Source of the DNA: Soehngenia longivitae
Lineage (GTDB): Bacteria > Bacillota > Clostridia > Tissierellales > Tissierellaceae
DNA: 64,000 nt
Assembly (NCBI RefSeq): GCF_004684055.1
Contig: NZ_SRIB01000002.1
Span: 124,001 to 188,000, forward strand
Direction of reading: 5' to 3'
The position numbers and the translations under genes were made by a program. The notes under the pieces were generated by a model, which saw nothing but the letters and a program-made list of their open reading frames with translations, ran no database searches and was not told the origin of the DNA. Below are positions 51,514 to 62,463 of this stretch, one piece after another; the stretch's first letter is position 1, and each line of letters starts with the position of its first letter.

Positions 51514-53355
51514 ATGCGGTTTGGCAAAAAGACAATGCTAATGATTTTTATTGATTTTTTAATTATCAACATTTCTGCGTTATTATCTCTATTATTAAGG
51601 TTTGAAAGCATAACGAATCCTCAATTCTTAGATTATTTTGAAGTGTATAAGAGCACATTTCTATTTATTTCATTTTCAAAGATTGTAGTATTCTATTTAT
51701 TTGGACTTTATAAAAGTATTTGGAAGTACGCAAGCATAGATGAAATGCTAAAGATAATGGGAGCAGGTGTTGTCGCAAATATAGCAGCTATTGCAGTGCT
51801 TTCATTTTTACAGACTTCACTACCTAGATCTGTGTATGTCATGATGACAGTATTTGATATAGGATTTATTGGAGGTTTTAGATTTCTTCTAAGAACTGCT
51901 AATGAAAAATTAACCCACAAAGTCAAATCTAATGAAGACAAAATCACAAGAGTTATGATAGTGGGAGCAGGCGATGCAGGTGCTATGATATTAAAGGAGT
52001 TTAAAAATCACTACTCCTATATATATAAACCCGTAGTTTTTGTAGACGATGATAAAAGTAAAAAAGGGAAAGTGATTTATGGAGTGCCAGTGGCTGGGAC
52101 TAGAGAAGATATACCAGCACTTACAGAGAAATATAATATCGACGAAATAGTTATTGCCATGCCCTCAGCACCCAAATCTGAATTGAGTAAAATTGTCGAA
52201 ATCGGAAAAAATACTAAAGCAAGGTTAAAGATTTTACCTGGCATGTATGAACTCACAGATGGAGTTGTAAGTGTAAGCGCTATAAGAGATGTGCAGATTG
52301 AAGATTTATTGGGTAGAGAAGAGATCAAAACTGATTTATCAGAAATAAGTAAATACCTAAATGGAAAGATAGTTTTAGTTACAGGTGGAGGAGGGTCAAT
52401 TGGCTCTGAACTAGCAAGGCAGATTTCAATACAAAACCCTAAGAAGTTAATCATATTAGATATATATGAGAACAATGCGTATATGCTTGAAAACGAACTG
52501 AGAAAGAGATTTCCAAATTTGAACTTGATTGTATACATAGCTTCTATCAGAGATGAGCAGAGAATCAGAGAGATTTTAAGAAGAGAAAAAGTTGATGTGA
52601 TATTTCATGCTGCGGCACACAAACACGTGCCTTTGATGGAAACTAGTCCAAAAGAAGCAATAAAAAACAATGTATTCGGCACTGTAAATTTAGCAAAAGC
52701 TGCATCTGAAAATTGCGTAGAAAAATTTGTCATGATATCAACAGATAAGGCTGTTAACCCTACTAATATAATGGGCGCAAGCAAGAGAATTTGTGAGATG
52801 GTAATTCAAGCATTCAATGAAAGACACGATACAGACTTTGTGGCAGTTAGGTTTGGAAATGTTTTAGGAAGCAATGGCAGTGTAATACCAATATTTAAAA
52901 AACAGATAAAAGAAGGCGGACCAGTCACAGTGACACATAAAGATGTAGTTAGGTATTTTATGACTATACCTGAAGCTGTTTCATTGGTTATTCAAGCTGG
53001 AGCTATGGCTAAGGGTGGGGAAATATTTATATTAGACATGGGAGAACCAGTAAAGATCATAAAATTAGCTGAGGATTTAATCAAACTATCAGGGTTTGAG
53101 CCTTACACAGAAATACCCATAAAAATCACAGGGCTTAGACCTGGAGAAAAACTCTATGAGGAACTCATATTAGACGAAGAAGGAGTTACAGCGACAAAGC
53201 ATAAGAAGATATTCGTAGCTAAACCCACAAACATTGACTATGAAGAATTAGAAAACAGCTTAAAAGAGCTGAGAAAGGCAATCAATGATTTAGGGGATGA
53301 AGAAGTAAGATCATATGTAAAAAGAATAGTTAAGACGTATAATTTTGAGGAGTGA
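51514..53355 (+). CDS. CapD/FlaA1-type UDP-N-acetylglucosamine 4,6-dehydratase, membrane-anchored
   Basis: A 613-residue protein. Four N-terminal membrane helices (about 8-125) are followed by a first Rossmann-like domain (MIVGAGDAGAMILKEF, about 150-165). An SDR domain with GGGGSIGSELARQI (about 291-304) follows. The active-site stretch STDKAVNPTNIMGASK has Met in place of the SDR tyrosine, as in the WbpM/PglF/CapD group. It would make a 4-keto-6-deoxy UDP-sugar for surface glycan. It is divergent from the O-antigen-ligase-like gene, and the two probably serve the same polymer. Confidence 0.92.
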   Translation: MRFGKKTMLMIFIDFLIINISALLSLLLRFESITNPQFLDYFEVYKSTFLFISFSKIVVFYLFGLYKSIWKYASIDEMLKIMGAGVVANIAAIAVLSFLQTSLPRSVYVMMTVFDIGFIGGFRFLLRTANEKLTHKVKSNEDKITRVMIVGAGDAGAMILKEFKNHYSYIYKPVVFVDDDKSKKGKVIYGVPVAGTREDIPALTEKYNIDEIVIAMPSAPKSELSKIVEIGKNTKARLKILPGMYELTDGVVSVSAIRDVQIEDLLGREEIKTDLSEISKYLNGKIVLVTGGGGSIGSELARQISIQNPKKLIILDIYENNAYMLENELRKRFPNLNLIVYIASIRDEQRIREILRREKVDVIFHAAAHKHVPLMETSPKEAIKNNVFGTVNLAKAASENCVEKFVMISTDKAVNPTNIMGASKRICEMVIQAFNERHDTDFVAVRFGNVLGSNGSVIPIFKKQIKEGGPVTVTHKDVVRYFMTIPEAVSLVIQAGAMAKGGEIFILDMGEPVKIIKLAEDLIKLSGFEPYTEIPIKITGLRPGEKLYEELILDEEGVTATKHKKIFVAKPTNIDYEELENSLKELRKAINDLGDEEVRSYVKRIVKTYNFEE

Positions 53356-53368
53356 AAACTCCTCTTTT
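53347..53368 (+). terminator. Terminator after the CapD-like gene
   Basis: GAGGAGT-GAAA-ACTCCTC followed by TTTT. The stop codon lies inside the hairpin. Confidence 0.78.
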
Positions 53369-53433
53369 GTATATATTAGACAAAAATCTTAACTATTATT
53401 TGATTAAAATTGTACATTTCCATAATAAATATA

Positions 53434-53462
53434 TTGAAAATTTGTGATAAACTGAATATATA
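53434..53462 (+). promoter_or_regulatory. Promoter of the large PHP/SLH protein gene
   Basis: TTGAAA (53434-53439), 17 bases, TATATA (53457-53462). The leader would be short, with AAGGAGG before the ATG. Confidence 0.55.
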
Positions 53463-53484
53463 GAAATTTAAAAGGAGGAGAATA

Positions 53485-56400
53485 ATGAAAAGAGGGAGAA
53501 TTTTAACAAGTTTAATTCTTGCCATTGCCATGCTAATCACCATGATTCCAATGAATCCTGCATATGTATTAGCTGCACAAGCGGATCATATTGTTATAAG
53601 CGAAGTTTATGGCGGTGGAGGAAACAGCGGCGCGACCTTAAAAAATGACTTCATCGAGCTATACAACCCAACATCAACTGACATAGACATATCGGGTTGG
53701 CAAATCCAATATGCATCAGCTACAGGAACATTTGGGAGCAACAATTTAGTACTTGTAAATGCCGTAATAAAAGCAGGTGGGTATTTTCTAATTCAAGCAG
53801 CTAAAGGAACAGGTGGGACAATAGATTTACCAACTCCAGATGAAACCTGTGCTATAGGCATGTCAGGTTCAAACTTAAAACTTAGACTTCTAGATAACAA
53901 CAACAATGTAGTAGATTTTGTTGGAGTTGGCTCAGCAGACGAATCTGAAGGATTACCAACTTCTGCGATAAGCAACAGTACGAGTGCTCAAAGAAAAGAC
54001 AATGATGGAAGTTCTAACGGGACAACTAATGGCTGGGATACAAATAACAACATTGAAGACTTTTATATAGCAGATCCTACACCAAGGAATTCATTATATA
54101 CAGGGGATAATGGAAGTGAAGAACCTATTGAACCCGAACCTCCAGAACCCCCAGAAATAAATGTAATTTCAATCTCTGAGGCTAAAACCAAGGCTGCAAA
54201 TGAAATAGTTACAGTAAAGGGAATTGCCACTTATTCGACTCAAAAAAGGACAGTTTTTATGCAAGATGAAACCGGTGGAGTTGCGATTGACAGTGGAGGG
54301 AATAGTTCTCTTAATCTACCAAATTTAGTTGGTAAAGAAGTTCAGATCACTGGTAAAATAAGCTCATACGGCGGCATGGTACAAATAGTACCTCAACTAG
54401 TAACTGACATAGTTATAGTAAACGAAGCAGCTACAATGCCACAACCCCTTGAGCTAACAATTCCTGAAATTTTTTCCTCAAACAGGGCACATGAAGGTAA
54501 GCTGGTCAAAATTTCGCGAGCAAAGCTTACAGCAATAGGGGGAACAGATACAACCAAAGTAGTTAATAATAAAATCGAACAAAATAGCACAGAAATTACT
54601 CTAAGATCACATGGGATAACTGACAAAGTAGTTGGCGACTACGTAGATATAATAGGGGTCATAGGATATTACAATTCACCTCAAATTCAGGCAAATGGAA
54701 CTGATGTAGTAAAATCACAACCCCCATCAGTAGTTGAGGTAACTGCAGATCCAGCGAATGGATCATCTATTAAACTTGGAACTACTATAACTCTCTCTAC
54801 TTTAACTGAAGATGCTCACATAGTTTATTCGTTAAATGGCGGAGAAGAAGTAATAGTCGAATCAAATACAGCTGAAGTTGTGATAAATGAATTTGACGAA
54901 GAACATAAGGCAACTATTGTAGTTAGAGCAGTAAAAGGAGAAGAAGAGAGCTACACAAACACTTTTGTATATAATCAAGCAAAGACTAGAGCGGTTACGG
55001 CAAGTCCTCTAGGAGCTGTTTCCGATGGAGATACAATAACATTATCAGCATCTGAAAATGCTGTAATTAAATATATTATAGCATACAACGTTAATACAGA
55101 AGAGGAGAGTATAAGTGAAGAATTCACTTACACTGAACCAATAGTTGTTAACGAAGAAGATTTACCGATGGAAATAACAGCATATGCTATAGAGGAAGGT
55201 TATCTTAATAGTGATCCAGTAGTTTTTAGCTACTATCTTGAGTCAAATGCACCATACAGAAATTACTATGGTCAACTTCATTCACATACAGCAGAAAACT
55301 CAGATGGTTCAGGAACTTTAGTAGAAGCATATGCATATGCTAAAAATGTGGCAAAATTAGATTTCTTTGCTGTAACTGATCACTCTAATTCATTTGACAC
55401 AGCATCATCAAAAGATGTATATCCAACTTACAACTTAGTGGATTATAATTCAAATAATGTAAAATGGCAAAATGGATTGAGGGCAGCAGAAGAAGCAAGA
55501 GATGAAAATTTTATAAGCATATATGGGTATGAAATGACTTGGTCTGGTGGGCCTGGGCATATGAATACTTTTAATACTACTGGATTTGTAAGTAGAAATA
55601 ACACAGAATTAAACAATAAATCTAATAATTTAGGACTTAGACAATACTATCAACTATTAAAGGACACTCCAAATTCGATATCTCAATTTAACCATCCGGG
55701 GCCAACATTTGGGAATTTTGCTGATTTTGGATATTTAGATCCAGTAATAGATCAAAGAATAAGCTTGATTGAAGTTGGAAACGGTGAAGGAGCTGTTGGC
55801 AGTGGCGGTTACTTTAGATCATACGATCAATATATCAAGGCTTTAGATAAAGGATGGCATCTTGCTCCTACAAACAACCAAGACAATCATAAAGGTAAAT
55901 GGGGAGATGCAAATACTGCTCGAACTGTAATATACACAAACGACCTTTCACTAGATGGGCTTTATGCAGCATTAAGAGAAATGAGAGTTTGGGCTACTGA
56001 AGATAACAATCTAGATGTTGTTTACACTTTAAATGATCACTTATTAGGGACGATTTTAGAAGAAGTCCCAGAAAGTGCAAACATCAAGGTTTCGGTTAAT
56101 GATCCAGATGCAAATGATAAAATTCAAACACTTTCAATATTATCAAACGGCGGGAAAGCTGTAGTAAATGAAACAATAGGAGCTAACTCCATTGAATTTG
56201 AGACAACTATAGAAGATCCAACTCCAGGATACTACTTTGTACAAATTGTACAAGAAGATGGAGATATAGCTGTAACAGCGCCTATTTGGCTAGGATCAGC
56301 ACCTAAATTAGGTATAGATAGTCTTGAATATGATCAGATGATGCCTGTTACTGATGAGAGCTTAAAAATAACAACAAAATTATTTAACAACGAAATAACA

Positions 56401-59289
56401 CAAGCCACTCTAAAATCATTGCAGTATCAACTCAAAAATGGCTCAGTAATATATAATGAAAATCTAAATCTGCCTATATCTGCAAGTGGAGGCATGCTAA
56501 CTCATGAGATTTCTCATACATTTACAACACCTGGGAAATACACTATCCTCGTTACTGCAGTGATAGAATCAAATGGGGAAGAAATGACATTTACTAAAGA
56601 TTTAGAAATTAATGTAAGAGACAGAGATAGATTGATATATGTAGGGATAGATGCATCACATCATAATGAATATGTAGCAGGAAACTATAAAGCGAGCATG
56701 GGAAATTTTGCTGCATTAGCTGCAAATTATGATATCAGAGTGGTAGAATTAAATACTTCTGAAGAACTGATAGAAGCATTAAATAATCCTAAGTATGAGA
56801 TGTTTGTATTTACAGTTCCTAGCAGAAGAAATGGATCTATAGGGAGAATTCCATGGAAGAGTTACTCTGAAGAAGAAATTCAAGCAATTGAAAGCTTTGC
56901 TAAAGAAGGAAAAACTATAATAGTAACTGGTTGGGGAGACTACTATGAAAACTACACTAATTTAAAAGATGACACTAATTTTAAACCAGATCAACACATG
57001 GCTGCTCAACAAAATAAGATATTACAAGCTATAGGAGCTAAGCTTAGAATAACAGATGATGAGGCTAAAGACAATGTATTAAATGGAGGACAATCACAAA
57101 GACTTTATCTAACAGACCATAATAATTACGTAAATCCATTTACTCAAGGAGTAGATTCATCTCAAGTATTTAGCCAATATGGAGGTTCAACTATATATGC
57201 AGTAGATGAAAACGGTGAACCTGCAGCTGTATTACCAAACAGCATACTGCCAATCATAAGTGGACACGAATCAACTTTTTCATCAGATGATGACAAAGAT
57301 GGGAATCCACTTCCTCCTAAATATAACAACAGACATCTTTTAATGGCCAGTGAAAATATAACTTATGAAAATGGCAAGACAGCAACAGTAATTGCAGCAG
57401 GTGGAGCATTTATGTCAAACTTTGAAGTTCAAGTCGAAGTCGACAATGCTGGAACTCTACCTTATAGCAATTACAATATAGTAGAGAATATATTAATCTC
57501 ATTAAAAGATGTAAATAAAATATCAGAGGTTCATTCATTGCCAATAGGGACACAGGTTATGGTAGAAGGCATCGTTACTACAGATGTATACAATGGCACA
57601 GATGAGAACAAAGGATTCTTTGATTGTATCTACATCCAAGATGAAACAGGAGGCATAAATGTATTTCCAGTATCTTCTGGTGTAGAAGTGGGGCAAAAGG
57701 TAAGAGTACTTGGAACAATTGAAGAATATCAGGGAGAAAAAGAGATTACAGTACAGAAATTAACTGTAATAGACAGCGCTATAAATCCTGTAGAACCTTT
57801 GACAGTTTCACCTCAAGAGGCAATAGCAAGTGAAAATATTGGTAAACTAGTTAAATTTACAGGAACAGTAGAAGAAATAAAAACTGACGCAAATGGTGTA
57901 GTCGGACAATTGATAGTTGATGATGTAATAGTCTATATAAATGGATATATAACTAAAAATGTATCACTATCTCATATCAAGGTAGGAGATAGAGTAGAAG
58001 TAACTGGTATATCTTCTGTTGGTGAAAATATGTCATCAGAAACTGAATATTTACCTAGAATAAGAATAAGAGATAGAAGTGAGATAGTAGTACTGGGTAG
58101 TTCTGAACCTTCAGTTCCGATAATACCAGATACTCCTACTAGCAATGAAATAGTTCCTGACATTAATATCTCTGGTGATGACTTATCAGCTAAATTTAGT
58201 TTATCTAACTTAAATAATGCATTAGAATATGCAAAAGAAAATAAAGATGAGCAAAATGGCAAGGTAATAGTAGAGATGAATATTGATGGCTATCCACAGG
58301 CTAATAATTTCAGCATAAATCTTTCTAGCCAATCATTGCAAACATTAATAGAAGAGACTGATGCTCTATATATAAATACAAATAAAGTCAATCTAGAATT
58401 TAATAAAGCTGCCCTTTCTGAATTAAATGAAGCTCTATCAGCTGATGAAGATTTAGATATAAATATCACTATAAAACCAAATGAATTAAGTGAAACTCAA
58501 GGCGACTTTATTTATGAATTTACGATTAAATCTGGGGATAAAGTTATTGATAACTTCAACCTAGGATCAGTGAAAGTAACTATTCCTTATGTGGCTAACG
58601 AAAACCAACTTGCACAGGTGGTATATCAAGTGCTAGAAAATGGGGATTTAAAAGTAGTACCATTTAGCCTTTATTCTGAGGATGGAGGAATGAGATTTAT
58701 AACAAATCATTTCTCAGAATATGTCATAGGGGAAAATCAATTAGACTTTGATGATGTAAGATCAGATTCATGGTACTATGACGCAATTAAATTTACATCA
58801 GCAAGAGAAATATTCAAAGGCGTAGACGATAACACATTCAATCCAGAGGGATCAATGACAAGAGCTATGTTTGTAACTGCACTAGCAAGATTAGATGGCG
58901 AAAACTTACAAGAGTATTCCAATACTAAATTTACAGATGTCATAAATAACTCTTGGTATGAAAAATCAGTTACTTGGGCTGTAGAGAAAGGCATAGTGAA
59001 TGGGTATTCAGAAATTAAATTTGGACCAGACGATGAAATAACTAGAGAACAAATGGCAGTTATCTTTGACAGGTATCTAAATTACAAGGGAATCGACATA
59101 GAAAAAGAACAAACAACAGAGTTTTCTGATATAAATCAAGTAAGCTCATGGGCAATAGATTCTGTTAAGAAAATTCACGAATATGGATTAATTCAAGGCA
59201 TAGGTGAAAACAAATTCGATCCTCAAAGTACTGCAAACAGAGCTAGCGTTTCCACAATATTTATGAATTTGATTCAAAAAGTATTATAG
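53485..59289 (+). CDS. Giant S-layer-anchored CehA/McbA-type PHP metallohydrolase with lamin-tail domain
   Basis: A 1934-residue exported protein. After a signal peptide (about 1-32) it shows a lamin-tail domain (HIVISEVYGGGGNSGATLKNDFIELYNP, about 35-150) and an OB-fold domain like DUF5689 (about 225-335). Beta modules precede a CehA/McbA PHP domain: metal motifs QLHSHTAENSDG (about 595-606) and FFAVTDHSN (about 628-636), then YGYEMTWS. A second unassigned alpha/beta region begins GIDASHHNEYVAGN (about 1053), another OB domain lies near 1350, and three SLH repeats end the protein (about 1753-1930). PHP enzymes of this group hydrolyse phosphate esters, so a surface nuclease or phosphodiesterase is likely. 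Confidence 0.85.
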   Translation: MKRGRILTSLILAIAMLITMIPMNPAYVLAAQADHIVISEVYGGGGNSGATLKNDFIELYNPTSTDIDISGWQIQYASATGTFGSNNLVLVNAVIKAGGYFLIQAAKGTGGTIDLPTPDETCAIGMSGSNLKLRLLDNNNNVVDFVGVGSADESEGLPTSAISNSTSAQRKDNDGSSNGTTNGWDTNNNIEDFYIADPTPRNSLYTGDNGSEEPIEPEPPEPPEINVISISEAKTKAANEIVTVKGIATYSTQKRTVFMQDETGGVAIDSGGNSSLNLPNLVGKEVQITGKISSYGGMVQIVPQLVTDIVIVNEAATMPQPLELTIPEIFSSNRAHEGKLVKISRAKLTAIGGTDTTKVVNNKIEQNSTEITLRSHGITDKVVGDYVDIIGVIGYYNSPQIQANGTDVVKSQPPSVVEVTADPANGSSIKLGTTITLSTLTEDAHIVYSLNGGEEVIVESNTAEVVINEFDEEHKATIVVRAVKGEEESYTNTFVYNQAKTRAVTASPLGAVSDGDTITLSASENAVIKYIIAYNVNTEEESISEEFTYTEPIVVNEEDLPMEITAYAIEEGYLNSDPVVFSYYLESNAPYRNYYGQLHSHTAENSDGSGTLVEAYAYAKNVAKLDFFAVTDHSNSFDTASSKDVYPTYNLVDYNSNNVKWQNGLRAAEEARDENFISIYGYEMTWSGGPGHMNTFNTTGFVSRNNTELNNKSNNLGLRQYYQLLKDTPNSISQFNHPGPTFGNFADFGYLDPVIDQRISLIEVGNGEGAVGSGGYFRSYDQYIKALDKGWHLAPTNNQDNHKGKWGDANTARTVIYTNDLSLDGLYAALREMRVWATEDNNLDVVYTLNDHLLGTILEEVPESANIKVSVNDPDANDKIQTLSILSNGGKAVVNETIGANSIEFETTIEDPTPGYYFVQIVQEDGDIAVTAPIWLGSAPKLGIDSLEYDQMMPVTDESLKITTKLFNNEITQATLKSLQYQLKNGSVIYNENLNLPISASGGMLTHEISHTFTTPGKYTILVTAVIESNGEEMTFTKDLEINVRDRDRLIYVGIDASHHNEYVAGNYKASMGNFAALAANYDIRVVELNTSEELIEALNNPKYEMFVFTVPSRRNGSIGRIPWKSYSEEEIQAIESFAKEGKTIIVTGWGDYYENYTNLKDDTNFKPDQHMAAQQNKILQAIGAKLRITDDEAKDNVLNGGQSQRLYLTDHNNYVNPFTQGVDSSQVFSQYGGSTIYAVDENGEPAAVLPNSILPIISGHESTFSSDDDKDGNPLPPKYNNRHLLMASENITYENGKTATVIAAGGAFMSNFEVQVEVDNAGTLPYSNYNIVENILISLKDVNKISEVHSLPIGTQVMVEGIVTTDVYNGTDENKGFFDCIYIQDETGGINVFPVSSGVEVGQKVRVLGTIEEYQGEKEITVQKLTVIDSAINPVEPLTVSPQEAIASENIGKLVKFTGTVEEIKTDANGVVGQLIVDDVIVYINGYITKNVSLSHIKVGDRVEVTGISSVGENMSSETEYLPRIRIRDRSEIVVLGSSEPSVPIIPDTPTSNEIVPDINISGDDLSAKFSLSNLNNALEYAKENKDEQNGKVIVEMNIDGYPQANNFSINLSSQSLQTLIEETDALYINTNKVNLEFNKAALSELNEALSADEDLDINITIKPNELSETQGDFIYEFTIKSGDKVIDNFNLGSVKVTIPYVANENQLAQVVYQVLENGDLKVVPFSLYSEDGGMRFITNHFSEYVIGENQLDFDDVRSDSWYYDAIKFTSAREIFKGVDDNTFNPEGSMTRAMFVTALARLDGENLQEYSNTKFTDVINNSWYEKSVTWAVEKGIVNGYSEIKFGPDDEITREQMAVIFDRYLNYKGIDIEKEQTTEFSDINQVSSWAIDSVKKIHEYGLIQGIGENKFDPQSTANRASVSTIFMNLIQKVL

Positions 59290-59297
59290 TAAGCATG

Positions 59298-59335
59298 AAA
59301 AAACTCAGTGAACAATTTGTTCACTGAGTTTTTTT
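59298..59335. terminator. Bidirectional terminator between convergent SLH genes
   Basis: AAAAACTCAGTGAACA / TGTTCACTGAGTTTTT with an AATT loop and T tracts on both strands. Confidence 0.94.
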
Positions 59336-62276
59336 AAAATGGATAGATTGTTTCAATTAATTGAGATGGCTTTACAAGATTTCCACTCAAATCTCTTATA
59401 TATATAGGGCTGTCGATAACTCTTATCGAATATTTGGATTGTATTGGTTTTGATTTTAAGGTAATTACTAAAGTTGATTTGTCTGTAGACTTAATAGATG
59501 TAGTGTAATCATCTGTACTCAATACTTTATTGTCGCTTAACCTTATTATTTGTAAATCCCTTCTGTATAAACTAGCACCTTCTTCTTCTAATGGTTCACT
59601 GAATGTGATTTCTAGATTATTTCCTACAATCATCACTTGGGTACTCTTCAAAATAGGGCTTACTTCATCCACTACATTAAATAGCCCTGGGTCTACATTT
59701 GTGCCAATTGATGTCTTTATCTTATTGGTATTTGGAATCACCGTTGTATTAGGCTGAATGTATGTTGTACTATCAGAAAGAACAATCTGTACTATATTTG
59801 TTCCGTCAACGATAACTCTTGAAATCGTATGACCTGCTACTACAAAATCTGTTACATCGGCTTTTACTATAGGCATATTGAACTTTACTTTAATGAGATT
59901 AGGTTCTGTCAATACAGCTTGTTTGCCTGTTATATTTGGATAGTAGTCAACAACTTTTCCATTTCCAGTTGCACTTCCTTCAAATTTTAAACTCAATATC
60001 AGAGGATCAGTGAAATTGCCAGATGTATCTTTTAAACCTCTTACTTCAAGATTTGTCAAGTTATCAGCAGCACCTATCATTACTTTTTTGCCATACATAT
60101 AGTCTGGAAGGACGATAGTTAAAGTTTTCAAGTCTGGGCTTAAATTAATTTGAGTACCTTGTATTAGATAAACTTCAGTCCCGCCAATTTTTGCGATGTA
60201 GTTATACAAATAACTGGTTGTTTTTTCGTCCATTGGCTTTGAAAACTCCATGATAATTGTATTTCCGTAGCCTGAATAATTTAATAGTCTTGGACTTTCA
60301 AAATCTTTTACATTGAGTGTAGTGGTATATGGCTCTATCTTCGTTCCATTTACATCTTTAATTTCTGATACCGTAAGTTTTACTGCGCCTTTTGGCAAGG
60401 TACTGTAAAAGTTTATCGTGTATTCTCTGCCACTTCCAACTACATCTTTTATCAACACCATACTGCCATTAGCATCTACTACGCTATAACTACTTGGTAC
60501 ATTTCCAAGTACTGATTTATTGTATATGACTTTTATGAATTTACCTGTATCTCCTACCATGACAGACACCACTTCAGGTTTTCTTGTATCTACAGTTGGA
60601 GTTACTTTTATCAATACTTGAGATATTTTGTTGTCAGAATAATCGCCTATTCCTTCGATAAAAATGCTAGTTTCTTTATTTGGAATAGGGGTTGTGTTAA
60701 AGGTTGCGATTACTTTTTTCCCATCCACAGTAATTGAATCTGGATATTTTCTGTATACCCCATCCTGTTTCCAGTAGATGCTTTCTTTAGTAACTGTTAT
60801 TGGATTTATGAGCTCATTGAATTCAACTGTCAATTGATCCACCGAAGCCGTAGATTTAACTATTTCAGGAACAGATGTGTCCTTTACAACAGTAAATGAT
60901 CTTGTATCAATGTTTATTTTATTTCCTGCAAAATCTTCTAAACCTTGTGTCAGTATAGTATATGTTCCAGGGGCTAATGTAGTTGATGTAGAGTATCTTA
61001 ACTCTATTGATTTATATGATAGCACAGGATTTGACAAAGATGTGGTAGCATTTATGTTGAAGTTACTCATTGAAGGAACTGTTTTTATAGGCTCTGAGAA
61101 ATTTATTCTTATGCCAGTAGTTCCTAAAATATCAATACCAGTCACTCTAGGAGGAGTTGTGTCATTTGCAGTGAAAGTTTTATTGCTAAACTCTACAACT
61201 TCATTTGTGGTAGATCTGATATTTTTAGCTGTTAGAGTATATTCTTTGCCATTTTCCATCGTGCCGTTTAATACAAGTACAATTGTTTTATCTCCATTTT
61301 CATAGTAAACTCTGTTTATAGCACCTGCATTTGTCTCATAGTTATATACAAAACTTGAAAGATTTGTATCTACAGGTTTATTTAGATTTATCTTTATTTC
61401 TTTTAAATTGTCAGCAAAGACACTTGACAGGTCAAATTTTATATTTGTGATCGAGAAAGTCTTTATTTCTGTAGATTTTGTTCCACTAAAAATAATATAA
61501 CTGTATTCTCCTAAGCTTAAATCATTTTTTGTAAAGTCAAAAGAACCATCATCATTTAAAGGGATATTTAAAGTCTGTATTCCATTGTTTGATTTTAAGT
61601 ATAGCTTCAATTCACTGACATATTTTACAGAACCCTTTAAGTTTAAAGAGTCATTTACCACTTTTGCATCATAGCTAATATCAAGTGGAATTAAATTCAA
61701 CACTGCCATGAGGGAAATAGTACTTCCCTTCACAGGCAGTGCTAGTGCATTGTATATCATAGCAGAAGCTTCTCCACGAGTTAGTGTCTGAGATGCAGCG
61801 AAATTTAACCCCTTCATAATCCCGAGATTTTGGGCTAGAGTTGGCACATTAGACCAATTTTTTGCCTCATCAGTATAACCCAAAGCTCTTAGGAGAACTG
61901 TTTGAAACTGTTGAACTGTAACAGTTTGACCATATCCAAATTGAGTCGTTGTCATACCTACTATGAGGCCTTCGTTTTTTGCCCACAGTATATAGGGGAT
62001 GTAGTAAGCTTGGTTAGAACCCAAGTCTTTAAATACATTTACTCCTTTATAGTTTTTCGCCTCATCTTCTTTGCCATAAAGCCTTGATATGAGTACTACC
62101 ATTTGCTCTCGGGTAAGTTTATTATCGAGATTTAGATTGCCTTCTTCGTCACCAAGAAGCACTCCTAATTTATTTAGAAATTCCCCTTGTTCTGTGTAAG
62201 GATTGTCTGCAGATACTATTGATCCTGTACTCATCAGTAGTATCAATGCCAGCACAAAAGACATAATGCGCTTCAT
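59334..62276 (-). CDS. SLH-domain protein with repeated SbsA-type Ig-like modules
   Basis: A 980-residue exported protein. The signal peptide (residues 1-23, ending SIVSA) is followed by three SLH motifs (about 30-185: LTREQMVVLISRLYG, VTVQQFQTVLLRALGYTD, LTRGEASAMIYNALALP). The N-terminus is clearly paralogous to the S-layer protein at 46043. The remainder carries at least five SbsA-like Ig repeats, each opening with a PxVxx segment and a strand ending in FSEP, FNEL, YNKSV or FSKPM. It is probably a surface structural or binding protein. GGGAG precedes the ATG on the minus strand. Confidence 0.86.
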   Translation of the reverse strand: MKRIMSFVLALILLMSTGSIVSADNPYTEQGEFLNKLGVLLGDEEGNLNLDNKLTREQMVVLISRLYGKEDEAKNYKGVNVFKDLGSNQAYYIPYILWAKNEGLIVGMTTTQFGYGQTVTVQQFQTVLLRALGYTDEAKNWSNVPTLAQNLGIMKGLNFAASQTLTRGEASAMIYNALALPVKGSTISLMAVLNLIPLDISYDAKVVNDSLNLKGSVKYVSELKLYLKSNNGIQTLNIPLNDDGSFDFTKNDLSLGEYSYIIFSGTKSTEIKTFSITNIKFDLSSVFADNLKEIKINLNKPVDTNLSSFVYNYETNAGAINRVYYENGDKTIVLVLNGTMENGKEYTLTAKNIRSTTNEVVEFSNKTFTANDTTPPRVTGIDILGTTGIRINFSEPIKTVPSMSNFNINATTSLSNPVLSYKSIELRYSTSTTLAPGTYTILTQGLEDFAGNKINIDTRSFTVVKDTSVPEIVKSTASVDQLTVEFNELINPITVTKESIYWKQDGVYRKYPDSITVDGKKVIATFNTTPIPNKETSIFIEGIGDYSDNKISQVLIKVTPTVDTRKPEVVSVMVGDTGKFIKVIYNKSVLGNVPSSYSVVDANGSMVLIKDVVGSGREYTINFYSTLPKGAVKLTVSEIKDVNGTKIEPYTTTLNVKDFESPRLLNYSGYGNTIIMEFSKPMDEKTTSYLYNYIAKIGGTEVYLIQGTQINLSPDLKTLTIVLPDYMYGKKVMIGAADNLTNLEVRGLKDTSGNFTDPLILSLKFEGSATGNGKVVDYYPNITGKQAVLTEPNLIKVKFNMPIVKADVTDFVVAGHTISRVIVDGTNIVQIVLSDSTTYIQPNTTVIPNTNKIKTSIGTNVDPGLFNVVDEVSPILKSTQVMIVGNNLEITFSEPLEEEGASLYRRDLQIIRLSDNKVLSTDDYTTSIKSTDKSTLVITLKSKPIQSKYSIRVIDSPIYIRDLSGNLVKPSQLIETIYPF

Positions 62277-62393
62277 AAAATCACTCCCTTTAGTTTTATA
62301 CTGTAATTATACACCAAAACACAGTATTTTAATATTACATTTAAGTTAAGTACAATATATCAAAATTTGACAAACAATTCAAAAAACATTGGT

Positions 62394-62422
62394 TGAATAT
62401 TAACAATTTTGTTGATATAATA
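62394..62422 (+). promoter_or_regulatory. Promoter of the last SLH protein gene
   Basis: TTGAAT (62394-62399), 17 bases, TATAAT (62417-62422). AGGAGG follows at 62451-62456. Confidence 0.68.
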
Positions 62423-62463
62423 ACTATAAACAAATATATGGAAAAATATGAGGAGGTATGAAA

